Assembly: GCA_035282865.1 (NCBI GenBank)
Contig: DATEVB010000055.1
Coordinates: 1-35,196, forward strand
DNA: 35,196 bases
Direction of reading: 5' to 3'
Origin: UBA4744 sp035282865
Lineage (GTDB): Bacteria; Actinomycetota; Acidimicrobiia; Spongiisociales; UBA4744
Shown in pieces: positions 25,107 through 33,668 of this stretch. The notes below the pieces were generated by a model. That model made no database searches, was not told the origin of the DNA, and saw nothing but the letters and a program-made list of their open reading frames with translations. The translations under genes were made by a program, and so were the position numbers. Every line of letters begins with the position of its first letter. Positions within the stretch are counted from its first letter, which is position 1.

Positions 25107-26399
25107 ATGACAGGTGAGGATGCGGTGCTGCGCGTCGGTGGCCAGGAGTACATGCTGCCGGTGATCGTCGGCACCGAAGGCGAGATCGCCGTTGATATCA
25201 ACCAGCTCCGCACGACGAGCGGCATAGTCACGTTCGATCGCGGATTCGCCAACACGGCGGAGACCGAGAGTGCCATCACCTTCCTGGACGGCGAGCAGGG
25301 CATCCTCCGGTATCGTGGCTATCCGATCGAACAGATCGCCGAGCAGGCCTCCTTCCTCGAAGTTGCCTACCTACTCTCCAAAGGTGAGCTACCGACTCGG
25401 CCCCAGCTCGACGACTACGTCGACGAGATCACCCATCACACGATGCTGCGGGAGGACATGAAGTACCTCTTCGAGGCATTCCCCAAAGAAGCGCATCCGA
25501 TGCAGATCCTTGCCTCGGCCATCTCCGCCCTGGCAACCTACTACCCCGATGCTGTGGATCCCGGGGATACTTGGGCGGCGGATATCAGCATGAAGCGCCT
25601 GCTGGCCAAGGTGCCGACGATGGTCGCCTGGTCGTTCAAGTACAGCCGCAACCAACCCTATGTGTACCCGCGCAACGATCTGGACTACGTGGCCAACTTC
25701 CTCAACATGATCTTCTCGTTCCCGACTGAGGAGTACGAAGTCGACCCGGCGATTGCCAAGGCCCTCAACGTGCTGTTGATCCTCCATGCCGACCACGAGC
25801 AGAACTGCTCGTCCACAACCGTTCGGGTGGTCGGCTCGGGACACGCCAACCTCTTCTCGTCGGTGGCGGCCGGCGTTCACGCGCTCTCGGGACCCCTGCA
25901 CGGCGGAGCCAACCAGCGGGTGGTGGAGATGCTCGAAGAGATTGTGGCGGCCGGGGGAGATATCGCCCCTTTCGTGGCTCGAGCCAAAGACAGAGAAGAC
26001 CCGTTCCGGCTCATGGGTTTCGGCCACCGCGTCTACAGGAATTACGATCCCCGCGCCCAGATCCTCAAACGGTACGCCCAGCAGGTCGTCAAGACACTCA
26101 GCAAGAACGACCCGCTCTTGGATGCAGCACTGCAGCTCGAGCAGGTCACTCTCGAGGACGACTACTTCATCGAGAAGAAGCTCTATCCGAACGTCGACTT
26201 CTATTCGGGCATCATCTACCGGACGATGGGCTTCCCCACCAACCTCTTCACCGTTTTGTTTGCCATCGGCCGGTTGCCGGGTTGGATCGCCCAATGGTGG
26301 GAAATGAAGCAAGATGCCACAACCAAGATCGGCCGTCCCCGCCAGATCTACGTGGGTGAAACGAAACGGGACTGGAAAGCAATCACAGAACGGCCGTAG
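25107..26399 (+). CDS. gltA: Citrate synthase, GltA-type (type II)
   Basis: A 430-residue citrate synthase of the hexameric bacterial type. It has the N-terminal beta domain absent from short synthases (EIAVDINQLRTTSGIVTFD), then TFLDGEQGILRYRGYPIEQ, ILHADHEQNCSSTTVRVVGS, SGPLHGGANQ, GFGHRVYRNYDPR, YPNVDFYSGIIYR and the C-terminal WWEMKQDATTKIGRPRQIYV. Catalytic His265, His307 and Asp364 match E. coli GltA His264, His305, Asp362. Start ATG has GGGAGG six bases upstream. E. coli-type enzymes are NADH-inhibited; whether this one is cannot be read from sequence. Sharing an operon with a second, unrelated-subtype synthase is unusual. A 2-methylcitrate role for one copy is possible, but no prpB/prpD is nearby. 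Confidence 0.95.
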   Translation: MTGEDAVLRVGGQEYMLPVIVGTEGEIAVDINQLRTTSGIVTFDRGFANTAETESAITFLDGEQGILRYRGYPIEQIAEQASFLEVAYLLSKGELPTRPQLDDYVDEITHHTMLREDMKYLFEAFPKEAHPMQILASAISALATYYPDAVDPGDTWAADISMKRLLAKVPTMVAWSFKYSRNQPYVYPRNDLDYVANFLNMIFSFPTEEYEVDPAIAKALNVLLILHADHEQNCSSTTVRVVGSGHANLFSSVAAGVHALSGPLHGGANQRVVEMLEEIVAAGGDIAPFVARAKDREDPFRLMGFGHRVYRNYDPRAQILKRYAQQVVKTLSKNDPLLDAALQLEQVTLEDDYFIEKKLYPNVDFYSGIIYRTMGFPTNLFTVLFAIGRLPGWIAQWWEMKQDATTKIGRPRQIYVGETKRDWKAITERP

Positions 26400-26470
26400 A
26401 AGAAAGGTCGATGTTTCTGGAGTCTGTGATTCGAGGCGGGCAGTACTTGGCGACTATTCCAGCCGGACAA

Positions 26471-26494
26471 CGGCCGACTGCAAACTGCCGGCCG
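26471..26494. terminator. Possible hairpin between convergent genes
   Basis: CGGCCG (26471-26476) and CGGCCG (26489-26494) form a 6-bp stem with a 12-base loop in the 95-base gap between convergent gltA and the small membrane protein. It abuts the stop codon of the latter. No T-run follows on either strand, so a role in termination is only suggested by position. Confidence 0.3.
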
Positions 26495-26968
26495 CTAACC
26501 GGTGACCGCTTCTTCGTACGGGTCTCCCAGCACGGTTCCGGTGATCGCGTCGACCCGGACCAGACCGCGGGTCACAGGGGGGTCGTCGGCCGAGTAGACC
26601 AACACGTGCCAAACGGGTCGGGCCCGCCATCCCATGAAGGTGACCGCCGCCGAGGCGTGCCCGACCGGGAACGATACTTCCCGGCCGGCTGCCGCCAGTG
26701 CTTCCTCGGCGGTCGTGTTGAGCTTCCAGGCGGATGAGAAATGAAACGACCCGATGATCAACAACAACCCCGCCACCAGGTAGAGACCGGCCGGTAACCC
26801 CAGAGCGGCTCCCAGCGCAGCCAGCACCGCTCCCGCAACGAACGTCAGACCGGAAGTTCGGCGTCGACTGGGACTCGGAAACTCGTATGGCCCGATCACA
26901 TTGGCGTCGAGATCCTCGGGCACGCCTTGGGCGTCGGCTATCTCCCTGGGTATCTCGATACCGTCCAC
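26495..26968 (-). CDS. Small membrane protein with PepSY-like C-terminus
   Basis: A 157-residue protein I do not recognise as a named family. A polar N-terminus (1-40) is followed by two close hydrophobic segments (about 41-57 and 59-77) and a soluble tail. The tail, from ALAAAGREVSFPVG to WHVLVYSADD and GLVRVDAITGTVLGDPYEE, resembles the PepSY fold (a strand ending in VDA-TG-VL), a domain seen in peptidase inhibitors and membrane sensors. The GTG start has GAGGAG six bases upstream and lies three bases after the MMPL gene, so the two are cotranscribed and may work together; that is inference. Confidence 0.6.
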   Translation of the reverse strand: MDGIEIPREIADAQGVPEDLDANVIGPYEFPSPSRRRTSGLTFVAGAVLAALGAALGLPAGLYLVAGLLLIIGSFHFSSAWKLNTTAEEALAAAGREVSFPVGHASAAVTFMGWRARPVWHVLVYSADDPPVTRGLVRVDAITGTVLGDPYEEAVTG

Positions 26969-26971
26969 GGT

Positions 26972-29551
26972 CTACTCCTCAACCAGCTCGACTGCCTTCA
27001 AGGCGGCCCGGTCCAAAACCGCATCGCCGCGCCGGCGATGCCAGCCATCCCACAGCGCCAGCATCGACGGCAACACCAACACGGAAGCGATCAGGGCGAA
27101 CCCGATGGCGTACACGGTTACCTGCCCCATCTGCACAAACGGCTTCAACGATGAGGTCATCAGCACACCGAACCCCGCCATAGTGGTGAATGCCGACCCG
27201 CCCAACGCCCCACCTGTATGGCGGGCGGTTGAGCGGATGGCTTCGTCGAGCTCGCCGAAACGTACCCTGTCCTCCTGGAAGCGGTGCGTCACGTGAATTG
27301 TAAACGGGACACCGATACCGATAGCAAGCGCAGACAGGGTGGCCGTGACGGGATTGAAAGGAATGCCGGTGGCGGCCATCATCCCGAACGTCCACAGCAC
27401 CACCAGCACCACCGGCAGGATGGTGATCACCCCCAGGAAGGGCCGGCGGGACTCGGACCAGAAGTTCAAGACCAGGAGCAGCATTGCAGCTACCAGGGTG
27501 ATGAAGAGAGATCGCACCTGTGAGTCCGAAAGGCTCTGGATGATGACCGACGAGATGATCTCCTGCGAGGTCGAGACCACCTGAAGGCCGGTATCGGCCA
27601 CAGGTGCGAAATCGACCTCGAGGTCCGACCGGAGCGTGGCGGCTCCCGTTTCGCCCGCACTTGTCTGGATCGTGAACTGAGCAGCCGCGAAGCTGCCAGC
27701 CGAACCGGACAACACCTGGCCCATCTCATCGGGGGCGGCGGCAAGCGCAGCCGCATAGATAGCATCAACATCGGCGTCCGCCGACACAGAGAGATCCGGT
27801 TGAAGCCCGTTCGGGAAGGCGACCGCCGCGAATTCCGGCGCGGCCGGCGGTCCCTGCGACCCTTCGGTTGGCTGCAACAACGTCCCTATGACGGACACTG
27901 GAGACTGTGCGGCGGCAAAGCCTCCGAAGGCGGTGACGTTCTTCGTGTCTGCCAGGTTGCCCCAAGCCGCCAGCATGGCGTTGTGTGCGGCCGGGGTAGC
28001 GACGTCGCCCTCGATGAGCACAGAAGTGGATTCCCCGAAGCCACCCCCGAACTCCTCGGCGAGCGTGTTGAAGGTACTCACGACCGGTGAGTCCTGGGGC
28101 AGGAAGTCCGTGAAGCTGAACTTCGTGTCGAGTTGTGTCAGGCCGAAGTATCCCACCCCGCCCAGGATGAGAGCGACTATCAGGGTAGGAACCGGAGCAT
28201 GTTCGGCCAGCACGGCGGTGCGAGCCATCACCTTGGGAAGGGACCGCTCCGTGGCTCCGGCCGCCAGAGCCTGGTTGGGGAGGCGACCGGCTCGTTCGGC
28301 GCGACGGTCGAGCAGGAGGCGGACGGCCGGGAAAAAGGTCAGCATCAAGACGAAGGCGGCCAGAATTCCCACCGCCGACAGGATGCCGAAATCGACCAGG
28401 GCGGGGACCGGGTTGAACACGTTGGTGAGAAAACCGACCGCCGTGGTCACCGTCGCCAGGATGAGTGCCACCCCCACGGTGCTGATCGCCCGGCCGGTCG
28501 CTCCGGCCACGTCGCGCCCCTCACCGAGTTCCTCCCGGTAGCGGGCCGTGAGGTGGATGCCATAGTCGACGCCCAGCCCGACCAGGAGGATCGGTATGAT
28601 CTGGCCGATTTCGTTGAAGGGTCCGATCACTTCCAGGTAGCCGGGCCCGAGCAGGACGCCGATCCCCTGTTCCCAGATGATGGCCATGAGGATCACTGCC
28701 ATGGTCAGCACGATGTCCGCCCCACTTCGCCGGACGGCCCCGGCCAGTTTCAGGCGGCCGGTCGGGCGGAGGAAATACACGAATCCGAGGATGGCAACGA
28801 TGATGGCGATGGCGTAGGCAAACAGTCTCCCGACTTCAGCCAGGAAATCGGTATCCCCTCCGAAGAGCAGAGCAAAGCTGAACGGCTCGACGCTGATGTC
28901 CGCCCCGGCTCCGATGTCACGTAATGCCTGGTCCAGCTCGGTTTCCAGATCGACCAGCTCGTTGAATGACTCGTCCTCTTCGCTGAACCGGGAGGCGTCC
29001 AGGAAGATGATGGCCAGACCGGCCGGGGCGGAGGGAACGGTGAGATCGGAGTTCTGTGAGGCCAGCTGGGTCAGAAAACCTGCCTGCTCGGCCGGTGCGG
29101 ATGCGACGGCTTCCTGGTAGAGCCGCTTCACGTCGGCATCCGTGAGAGCGTCGGTGGGGATTCCCTGCTGGGCGACAGACCCCAGGACGCCGTCCAGGAA
29201 GCTGACCACCGCCGGTCGTTCGGGTTGTGCGGACAGGTAGGCGCCGGCTCTGCTCTCGGCCACCACCCGGTTGATCTCCTGCACGGCGCTGAGACCCGCC
29301 GCGGAGATCACGTCGTCCCCCTTGACGACGACCTGAAGCACCTCTTCGGAAGCGCCGCTGGCGAAGAGGTCACCGATCCGCTCGGAAGCCTGGATCTCCG
29401 GAGTGTCCGGAGCGAACCCCGCCTGACCGGTTTCCCGGACCATCTGTGAGTTCAGCGCCCCGAAAAGCGACGTGGCGATTACCACGACGACCACGATGAA
29501 GATCGGGGCGCGCTGGGCGGCGCCGGACAGAAAGTGGACCAGAGCTTTCAC
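26972..29551 (-). CDS. MMPL/RND-family transporter
   Basis: An 859-residue inner-membrane protein with the duplicated RND layout: helix 1 (about 15-35), a large extracytoplasmic loop, a block of five to six helices, then helix 7 (around VPTLIVALILGGVGYFGL), a second loop and a second helix block. TM4-type motifs are visible in both halves: LLVGLGVDYGIHLTARYREE and LAIGIGVPFTIHVTHRFQED. The first half keeps the Asp of the GVDYGIHL motif; the second has GVPFTIHV, without it. Sequence style suits the HAE3/MMPL predicted-exporter group, often linked to lipids or hydrophobic compounds; the substrate is unknown. GTG start with GGGAG upstream. It follows thrS by 79 bases on the same strand. Confidence 0.85.
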   Translation of the reverse strand: MKALVHFLSGAAQRAPIFIVVVVVIATSLFGALNSQMVRETGQAGFAPDTPEIQASERIGDLFASGASEEVLQVVVKGDDVISAAGLSAVQEINRVVAESRAGAYLSAQPERPAVVSFLDGVLGSVAQQGIPTDALTDADVKRLYQEAVASAPAEQAGFLTQLASQNSDLTVPSAPAGLAIIFLDASRFSEEDESFNELVDLETELDQALRDIGAGADISVEPFSFALLFGGDTDFLAEVGRLFAYAIAIIVAILGFVYFLRPTGRLKLAGAVRRSGADIVLTMAVILMAIIWEQGIGVLLGPGYLEVIGPFNEIGQIIPILLVGLGVDYGIHLTARYREELGEGRDVAGATGRAISTVGVALILATVTTAVGFLTNVFNPVPALVDFGILSAVGILAAFVLMLTFFPAVRLLLDRRAERAGRLPNQALAAGATERSLPKVMARTAVLAEHAPVPTLIVALILGGVGYFGLTQLDTKFSFTDFLPQDSPVVSTFNTLAEEFGGGFGESTSVLIEGDVATPAAHNAMLAAWGNLADTKNVTAFGGFAAAQSPVSVIGTLLQPTEGSQGPPAAPEFAAVAFPNGLQPDLSVSADADVDAIYAAALAAAPDEMGQVLSGSAGSFAAAQFTIQTSAGETGAATLRSDLEVDFAPVADTGLQVVSTSQEIISSVIIQSLSDSQVRSLFITLVAAMLLLVLNFWSESRRPFLGVITILPVVLVVLWTFGMMAATGIPFNPVTATLSALAIGIGVPFTIHVTHRFQEDRVRFGELDEAIRSTARHTGGALGGSAFTTMAGFGVLMTSSLKPFVQMGQVTVYAIGFALIASVLVLPSMLALWDGWHRRRGDAVLDRAALKAVELVEE

Positions 29552-29630
29552 GGATTCTCCCTAATGAGATTCACATTGAGGCAGGGAAGGCGCTGCCAAC
29601 CGGGGTCCCCAGTTTAGACCGATTGCCGAT

Positions 29631-31562
29631 TCATCTTGGCGGGCGCGCCGCGTCGACCAGCAACGCCACGGCTTCCTTCAACCCGAGACCCCTTTGCTCT
29701 GATTCCTCACCGTAGAGCCGGAGCCCAACGGTGTGATCCTCCGCGTCCCGGTCGCCTACGACCAGCACCGACGGATGCTTGTCGGTGAGCGCCCTGCGGA
29801 TCTTTTCGCCGACCGTTTCGCCGGTCTCGTCCACCTCCACGCGCAATCCTGCTTCACGCAACATGCCGCCGACCTCCGCCGCGTAGTCGAGATGCCGGTC
29901 GGCCACGGGGACGATCGTCGCCTGAACCGGCGCCAACCACATGGGAAAAGCTCCGGCGTAATGCTCAACCAGGATGCCGAAGAAGCGCTCAACGGAACCG
30001 AACAATGCTCGGTGGACCATGACCGGTCGCTCCCGGGTGTTATCGGCGGTGGCATATTCGAGATCGAAGAGTTTGGGATGCGAGAAGTCGACCTGGATGG
30101 TCGAGAGCTGCCACTTCCGCCCGATGGCGTCTTTGACATGCACGTCGATCTTGGGCCCGTAGAAGGCGCCCTCTCCCTCGGCAACTGCGTAGTCGAGTCC
30201 GGCGTTTGCCAGCGCGGCGGCCAGCGCCGTGGTGGCCTGATCCCACAGGTCGACCTCACCGACGTACTTATCGGGCCGGGTGGACAACTCGGCTTCGAAT
30301 TCGGTGAATCCGAAGTCCCGGATGACCATCAGCGTGAAGTCGAGCAGGTTCTGCAGTTCACCACCGAGTTGGGCGCGGCTGCAGAAGATGTGGCTGTCAT
30401 CCTGAGTGAACCCGCGCGCGCGCAGCAGGCCGTGCACAACCCCGGACCGCTCGTACCGATAGACCGTGCCCAGTTCGAAGAGGCGCAGCGGAAGCTCCCG
30501 GTAGGAACGGCTGCGACTCTTGAAGATCAGCACGTGAAATGGGCAGTTCATCGGCTTGACGTAGTAGCCGTCACCGTGGTCGAGCTCCATCTCCGGGTAC
30601 ATGGCATCGGCATAGAAGTCGAGATGCCCTGAGGTCTCCCACAGCTTGGCCTTGGCTACGTGTGGGGTGGCAACGATCTGGTAGCCGTGACTGAGGTGGG
30701 TACGGCGGCTGTAGTCCTCGATGATCATCCGCATGAGACCGCCTTTGGGGTGCCACACGGCCAACCCGCTCCCCAGCTCCGGCGGGAAAGAGAACAGGTC
30801 CAGTTCGGCACCCAGTTTGCGGTGGTCCCGCCGTTCCGCCTCCTCGAGCCGATGCAGATACTCACCGAGAGCCTTCTTGTCCTCCCAGGCGGTGCCGTAG
30901 ATACGTTGCAGTTGGGGACGGTTCTCGTCGCCCCGCCAGTAGGCACCGGCGCTCCGCAGCAGCTTGACCGCTGACAACCGGCCGGTCGAAGGCACATGGG
31001 GACCGCGGCACAGGTCGTGAAACCCGTTGTTGCTGTAAACGCTCACCACCTGACCGGCCTCGACTTCGCTCTCATCGACGGATTCGATGATCTCCGTCTT
31101 GAACGGCTGACCGGCAAAGGCCTCCAGGGCTTCGGCTTTCGACATCTCGCTCCGAACGAAGGGCTGATCGGCTGCAATGATCTCGGCCATCTTCTCCTCG
31201 ATCCTCTCGAGGTCGGCCGGGGTGAAAGGTCGCCCGATGTCGAAGTCGTAGTAGAAGCCGTCTTCGATGGGAGGGCCGATCGCAAACAAGGCTCCTTCGA
31301 AAATGCTCAGCACCGCCTGGGCGAGGACGTGTGCGGAGGAATGGCGCAGCACGCCCCGACCCTCTTCGCTTCGGTCGGTGACGATCTCCAGATGCCCACC
31401 ACCCGGCAGCGGCGTCACCACATCGAGCCAGGAACCGTCGAGCTTGACGGCCACCGCCCCTTTGGCGAGCCTTGAACCGATACTTGCCGCGACCTGTAGC
31501 CCGGTGGTTCCGTCTGGAAATGACTGTCCGGAACCATCGGGGAATACGATTTCTATGGACAC
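29631..31562 (-). CDS. thrS: Threonyl-tRNA synthetase
   Basis: A 643-residue class II synthetase with editing. The TGS domain (1-60, IVFPDGSGQSFPDGTTGLQV) is followed by the N2 editing domain with HSSAHVLAQAV (His74, His78) and DLCRGPHVPSTG. In the catalytic domain the zinc-binding Cys is in VKPMNCPFHVLIF, motif 2 is YRYERSGVVHGLLRARGFTQ with DDSHIFC, and motif 3 MVHRALFGSVERFFGILVEH. A C-terminal anticodon-binding domain ends the protein. The frame is open for 36 more codons, but GTG 31562 is at the homologous start with a GGGAGAG stretch upstream. Only 86 bases separate it from the divergent gene, too little for a T-box leader. Confidence 0.97.
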   Translation of the reverse strand: MSIEIVFPDGSGQSFPDGTTGLQVAASIGSRLAKGAVAVKLDGSWLDVVTPLPGGGHLEIVTDRSEEGRGVLRHSSAHVLAQAVLSIFEGALFAIGPPIEDGFYYDFDIGRPFTPADLERIEEKMAEIIAADQPFVRSEMSKAEALEAFAGQPFKTEIIESVDESEVEAGQVVSVYSNNGFHDLCRGPHVPSTGRLSAVKLLRSAGAYWRGDENRPQLQRIYGTAWEDKKALGEYLHRLEEAERRDHRKLGAELDLFSFPPELGSGLAVWHPKGGLMRMIIEDYSRRTHLSHGYQIVATPHVAKAKLWETSGHLDFYADAMYPEMELDHGDGYYVKPMNCPFHVLIFKSRSRSYRELPLRLFELGTVYRYERSGVVHGLLRARGFTQDDSHIFCSRAQLGGELQNLLDFTLMVIRDFGFTEFEAELSTRPDKYVGEVDLWDQATTALAAALANAGLDYAVAEGEGAFYGPKIDVHVKDAIGRKWQLSTIQVDFSHPKLFDLEYATADNTRERPVMVHRALFGSVERFFGILVEHYAGAFPMWLAPVQATIVPVADRHLDYAAEVGGMLREAGLRVEVDETGETVGEKIRRALTDKHPSVLVVGDRDAEDHTVGLRLYGEESEQRGLGLKEAVALLVDAARPPR

Positions 31563-31648
31563 GTTGACTCTCTCCCGTAGCCTTTTGCGGGTAGCGTACT
31601 GATGCCGAATATCAACCGTACGATCATTTACCGATCCGGGGAGCAGTA

Positions 31649-32479
31649 ATGCAACCTGCCGACATCGCAAAACGTTTGGCCGGCGGCGGACGGGTCCAAG
31701 AGGTCACCCGTCAAGCGAACCGGGTGTTCCGCATCTGGACCAGTGACGGAAATGTCTCACTCGTCAAGGTGTACTCCTCAGCATCGCACGAACGCCGCGA
31801 GCGGCGAGCCCTGGAGGCTCTGCAGGGGATCGAAGGCGTCCCCCAGGTCGTCGAGCGCGGCTCGGAAGAGGACATGAGCTGGATCAGGTTCGACGACCCG
31901 GGCACCTGGTCGCTGGCCAACCTGCCCGAGAGTCCCGGGGCCGCCCGCCGGGCGGGGCAGGTCCTCCATGCGGTCCATCGGGCCAATCCGGAGCTGCTCT
32001 CGAACCTGGCCGGCGGGATGGACGCCGAGTGGCTGGCCTCAGATTTCCGATCGACATTTGAGCGCCTCGGGCGCTACCGCCGCCGGTTGCAGATACCGCC
32101 CGAGTTGCTCGGCAAAGCCCTCCGCGTGGATCCACCCCCGTGCGGCGAACCGAGGGCTGCTCATACCAATCCGCGCCCGGAGAGTTTCCTCGTCGACGAA
32201 ACAGGAGCGGTCACCCTCATCGATTGGGAATGGGCCACCCTGGCACCACCCGAGTGGGATTTCAGTCTGGCGATTTGGCTCCTGCGCGTCGAGGCCGGCC
32301 CCGGTGCGGCCGCGGCTCTGGCAGAGGGTTACGGAGCGGTCCTGTCGGAGGCCGACCTCGTCGCCTGGATTGCCTATCACGCCGGGATGATTCTGCTTCG
32401 CGAGGCGGAGACCCGAGACGGCCGCCTCGACTCGTTGAGCTACATGGTCGACGAGCTGCGGAGAGTGCTTTCGCACTGA
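31649..32479 (+). CDS. Aminoglycoside-phosphotransferase-fold protein with degenerate catalytic loop
   Basis: A 276-residue protein of the APH/choline kinase fold. The N-lobe has a plausible ATP-site Lys40 (VSLVKVYSS); the C-lobe has LIDWEWATLAPPEWDFSLAI, which matches the APH metal-binding IDWE and following Asp. The catalytic loop, normally HGDLxxxN, reads HTNPRPES (His172, Asn174 where Asp is expected, Ser179 where Asn is expected). It may be a pseudokinase or an enzyme with shifted chemistry. Nothing suggests antibiotic resistance specifically. ATG 31649 has GGGGAG five bases upstream. Divergent from thrS; the zinc ribbon gene follows 71 bases later on the same strand. Confidence 0.75.
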   Translation: MQPADIAKRLAGGGRVQEVTRQANRVFRIWTSDGNVSLVKVYSSASHERRERRALEALQGIEGVPQVVERGSEEDMSWIRFDDPGTWSLANLPESPGAARRAGQVLHAVHRANPELLSNLAGGMDAEWLASDFRSTFERLGRYRRRLQIPPELLGKALRVDPPPCGEPRAAHTNPRPESFLVDETGAVTLIDWEWATLAPPEWDFSLAIWLLRVEAGPGAAAALAEGYGAVLSEADLVAWIAYHAGMILLREAETRDGRLDSLSYMVDELRRVLSH

Positions 32480-32550
32480 GGTCGCGAAATCCTTCGCTAT
32501 CCGCGCGCACCGTTCTAGTCTGCGCCCACGGACGAGATGGAGGAACTCCC

Positions 32551-32817
32551 GTGTTGGAACTCGTTACTGTCGCGTCGATCATCACCGCTCTGGTGTTCTT
32601 CGCGTCGCGGCGCTTCCGCGCTCAGGGCAGCGCCTTCGTGTTCGATAGCAGTGGTTGGCAGGACGGCTACCTCGAAGCCGGCGACCTTCCCTGTCCATGG
32701 TGTCAGTCGCCTACCCGCGAGACCGACCGCGCCTGCCCGTCGTGTGCACGCGTGTTCGGCTCCCCCCTACCTACCCGACCGGCTCACAGAGCCCGGACAA
32801 ACGACCCGTCGACATGA
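32551..32817 (+). CDS. Small membrane-anchored zinc ribbon protein
   Basis: An 88-residue protein I cannot assign to a named family. It starts at GTG 32551, seven bases after GGAGG. Residues 2-18 (LELVTVASIITALVFFA) are a likely membrane helix followed by a basic stop (SRRFR). The rest is soluble and has two Cys pairs, CPWC (48-51) and CPSC (62-65), the pattern of a treble-clef or zinc ribbon. The last 34 bases overlap the 3' end of convergent mshD. A much longer open frame to the left (to 32140) lies over the phosphotransferase-fold gene and is not used. Confidence 0.68.
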   Translation: MLELVTVASIITALVFFASRRFRAQGSAFVFDSSGWQDGYLEAGDLPCPWCQSPTRETDRACPSCARVFGSPLPTRPAHRARTNDPST

Positions 32818-33668
32818 TCTAACTCGAATCCGAGCCGCTCGTACATACCGACTGCCGGCCCGTTGGCTGCATCTACGTAGAGCATGGCGGTAGTTGCCTG
32901 GCGGCGCCGGTACAGATTCCAGAGCCCTTCGAGTGTCAACCACGGTCCCAGCGACCTTCCCTGGAAATCCGGGTCGACCGCGATCACATAAATCTCGCCC
33001 AGGGCTCCGGGGTGGACCTTGGTCCAACAGAACCCGGCCAGGTTGCTCCCCTGCCAGGCCATCAAGAAGCCGTCGGCGTCGAACCACTCCCGACGGATCC
33101 GATCTGCCAGGATTTCCGGTGTCCACCCCCCGTTCTCCGGATGCCCGGCAAAAGCCCGGTTGTTGACCTCGATCCAGCGTTCCTCGTCTCTCCCCACTCT
33201 GAAGGGTGCCAGGCGCATGCCGGCCGGTACAGTCGCTGTTTGCCGGGGAGGAAGCGGCAAGCGCATCTGCAGCAACTGCCGTTCCTCGTGGAATCCGAGG
33301 TCTTTGACGGTCTCGGCGACCGCCGGGTGGTACACCCACACGCGGATCGTGCCCCCGTCCTTGTCCGCCACCAGATCAATGGCCGATTGCAGCACACTGC
33401 GGATGAACCCCGGCCGCCGGTAGCCAGGCTGAATCGCCGTCTCGAGCACCCAACCGGAGTCCTTGCGGCGCCGCCCCAGGTGCACATAGGCGATGAGTTG
33501 GTCCTCGACGAAGAAGACGCGCCCCATCGAACCTTCGGAAGTGCCGGCCATCAGGTCGACGTACTTGTGCTCACCGATCGGCGCATGGCCGTCGGCAATC
33601 CGACACTGTTCGAACAGGCGACGGAGATCGTCCAGGTCATCAGGGTGGCGAACGGGCCGGACCTTCAT
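32784..33668 (-). CDS. mshD: Mycothiol synthase
   Basis: A 294-residue tandem GNAT protein that acetylates Cys-GlcN-Ins with acetyl-CoA, the last step of mycothiol synthesis. The N-terminal GNAT-like half (1-145) is more divergent; the C-terminal half carries the strong MshD blocks VNNRAFAGHPENGGWT, WFDADGFLMAW, GFCWTKVHPGALGEIYVIAV, DPDFQGRSLGPWLTLEGL (acetyl-CoA loop) and MLYVDAANGPAVGMYERLGF. Its presence is good evidence for an actinobacterial host. The 3' end overlaps the zinc ribbon gene by 34 bases. ATG 33668 lies 42 bases from the divergent patatin-like gene. Confidence 0.9.
   Translation of the reverse strand: MKVRPVRHPDDLDDLRRLFEQCRIADGHAPIGEHKYVDLMAGTSEGSMGRVFFVEDQLIAYVHLGRRRKDSGWVLETAIQPGYRRPGFIRSVLQSAIDLVADKDGGTIRVWVYHPAVAETVKDLGFHEERQLLQMRLPLPPRQTATVPAGMRLAPFRVGRDEERWIEVNNRAFAGHPENGGWTPEILADRIRREWFDADGFLMAWQGSNLAGFCWTKVHPGALGEIYVIAVDPDFQGRSLGPWLTLEGLWNLYRRRQATTAMLYVDAANGPAVGMYERLGFELDHVDGSFVRAL

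Noticed and set aside
31563..31648. T-box or other leader riboswitch before thrS
   Set aside because: Only 86 bases separate thrS from the divergent gene, and no T-box sequence or terminator stem is visible.
31649..32479. Aminoglycoside resistance kinase
   Set aside because: Only the fold is shared; the catalytic Asp is missing and the context is housekeeping.
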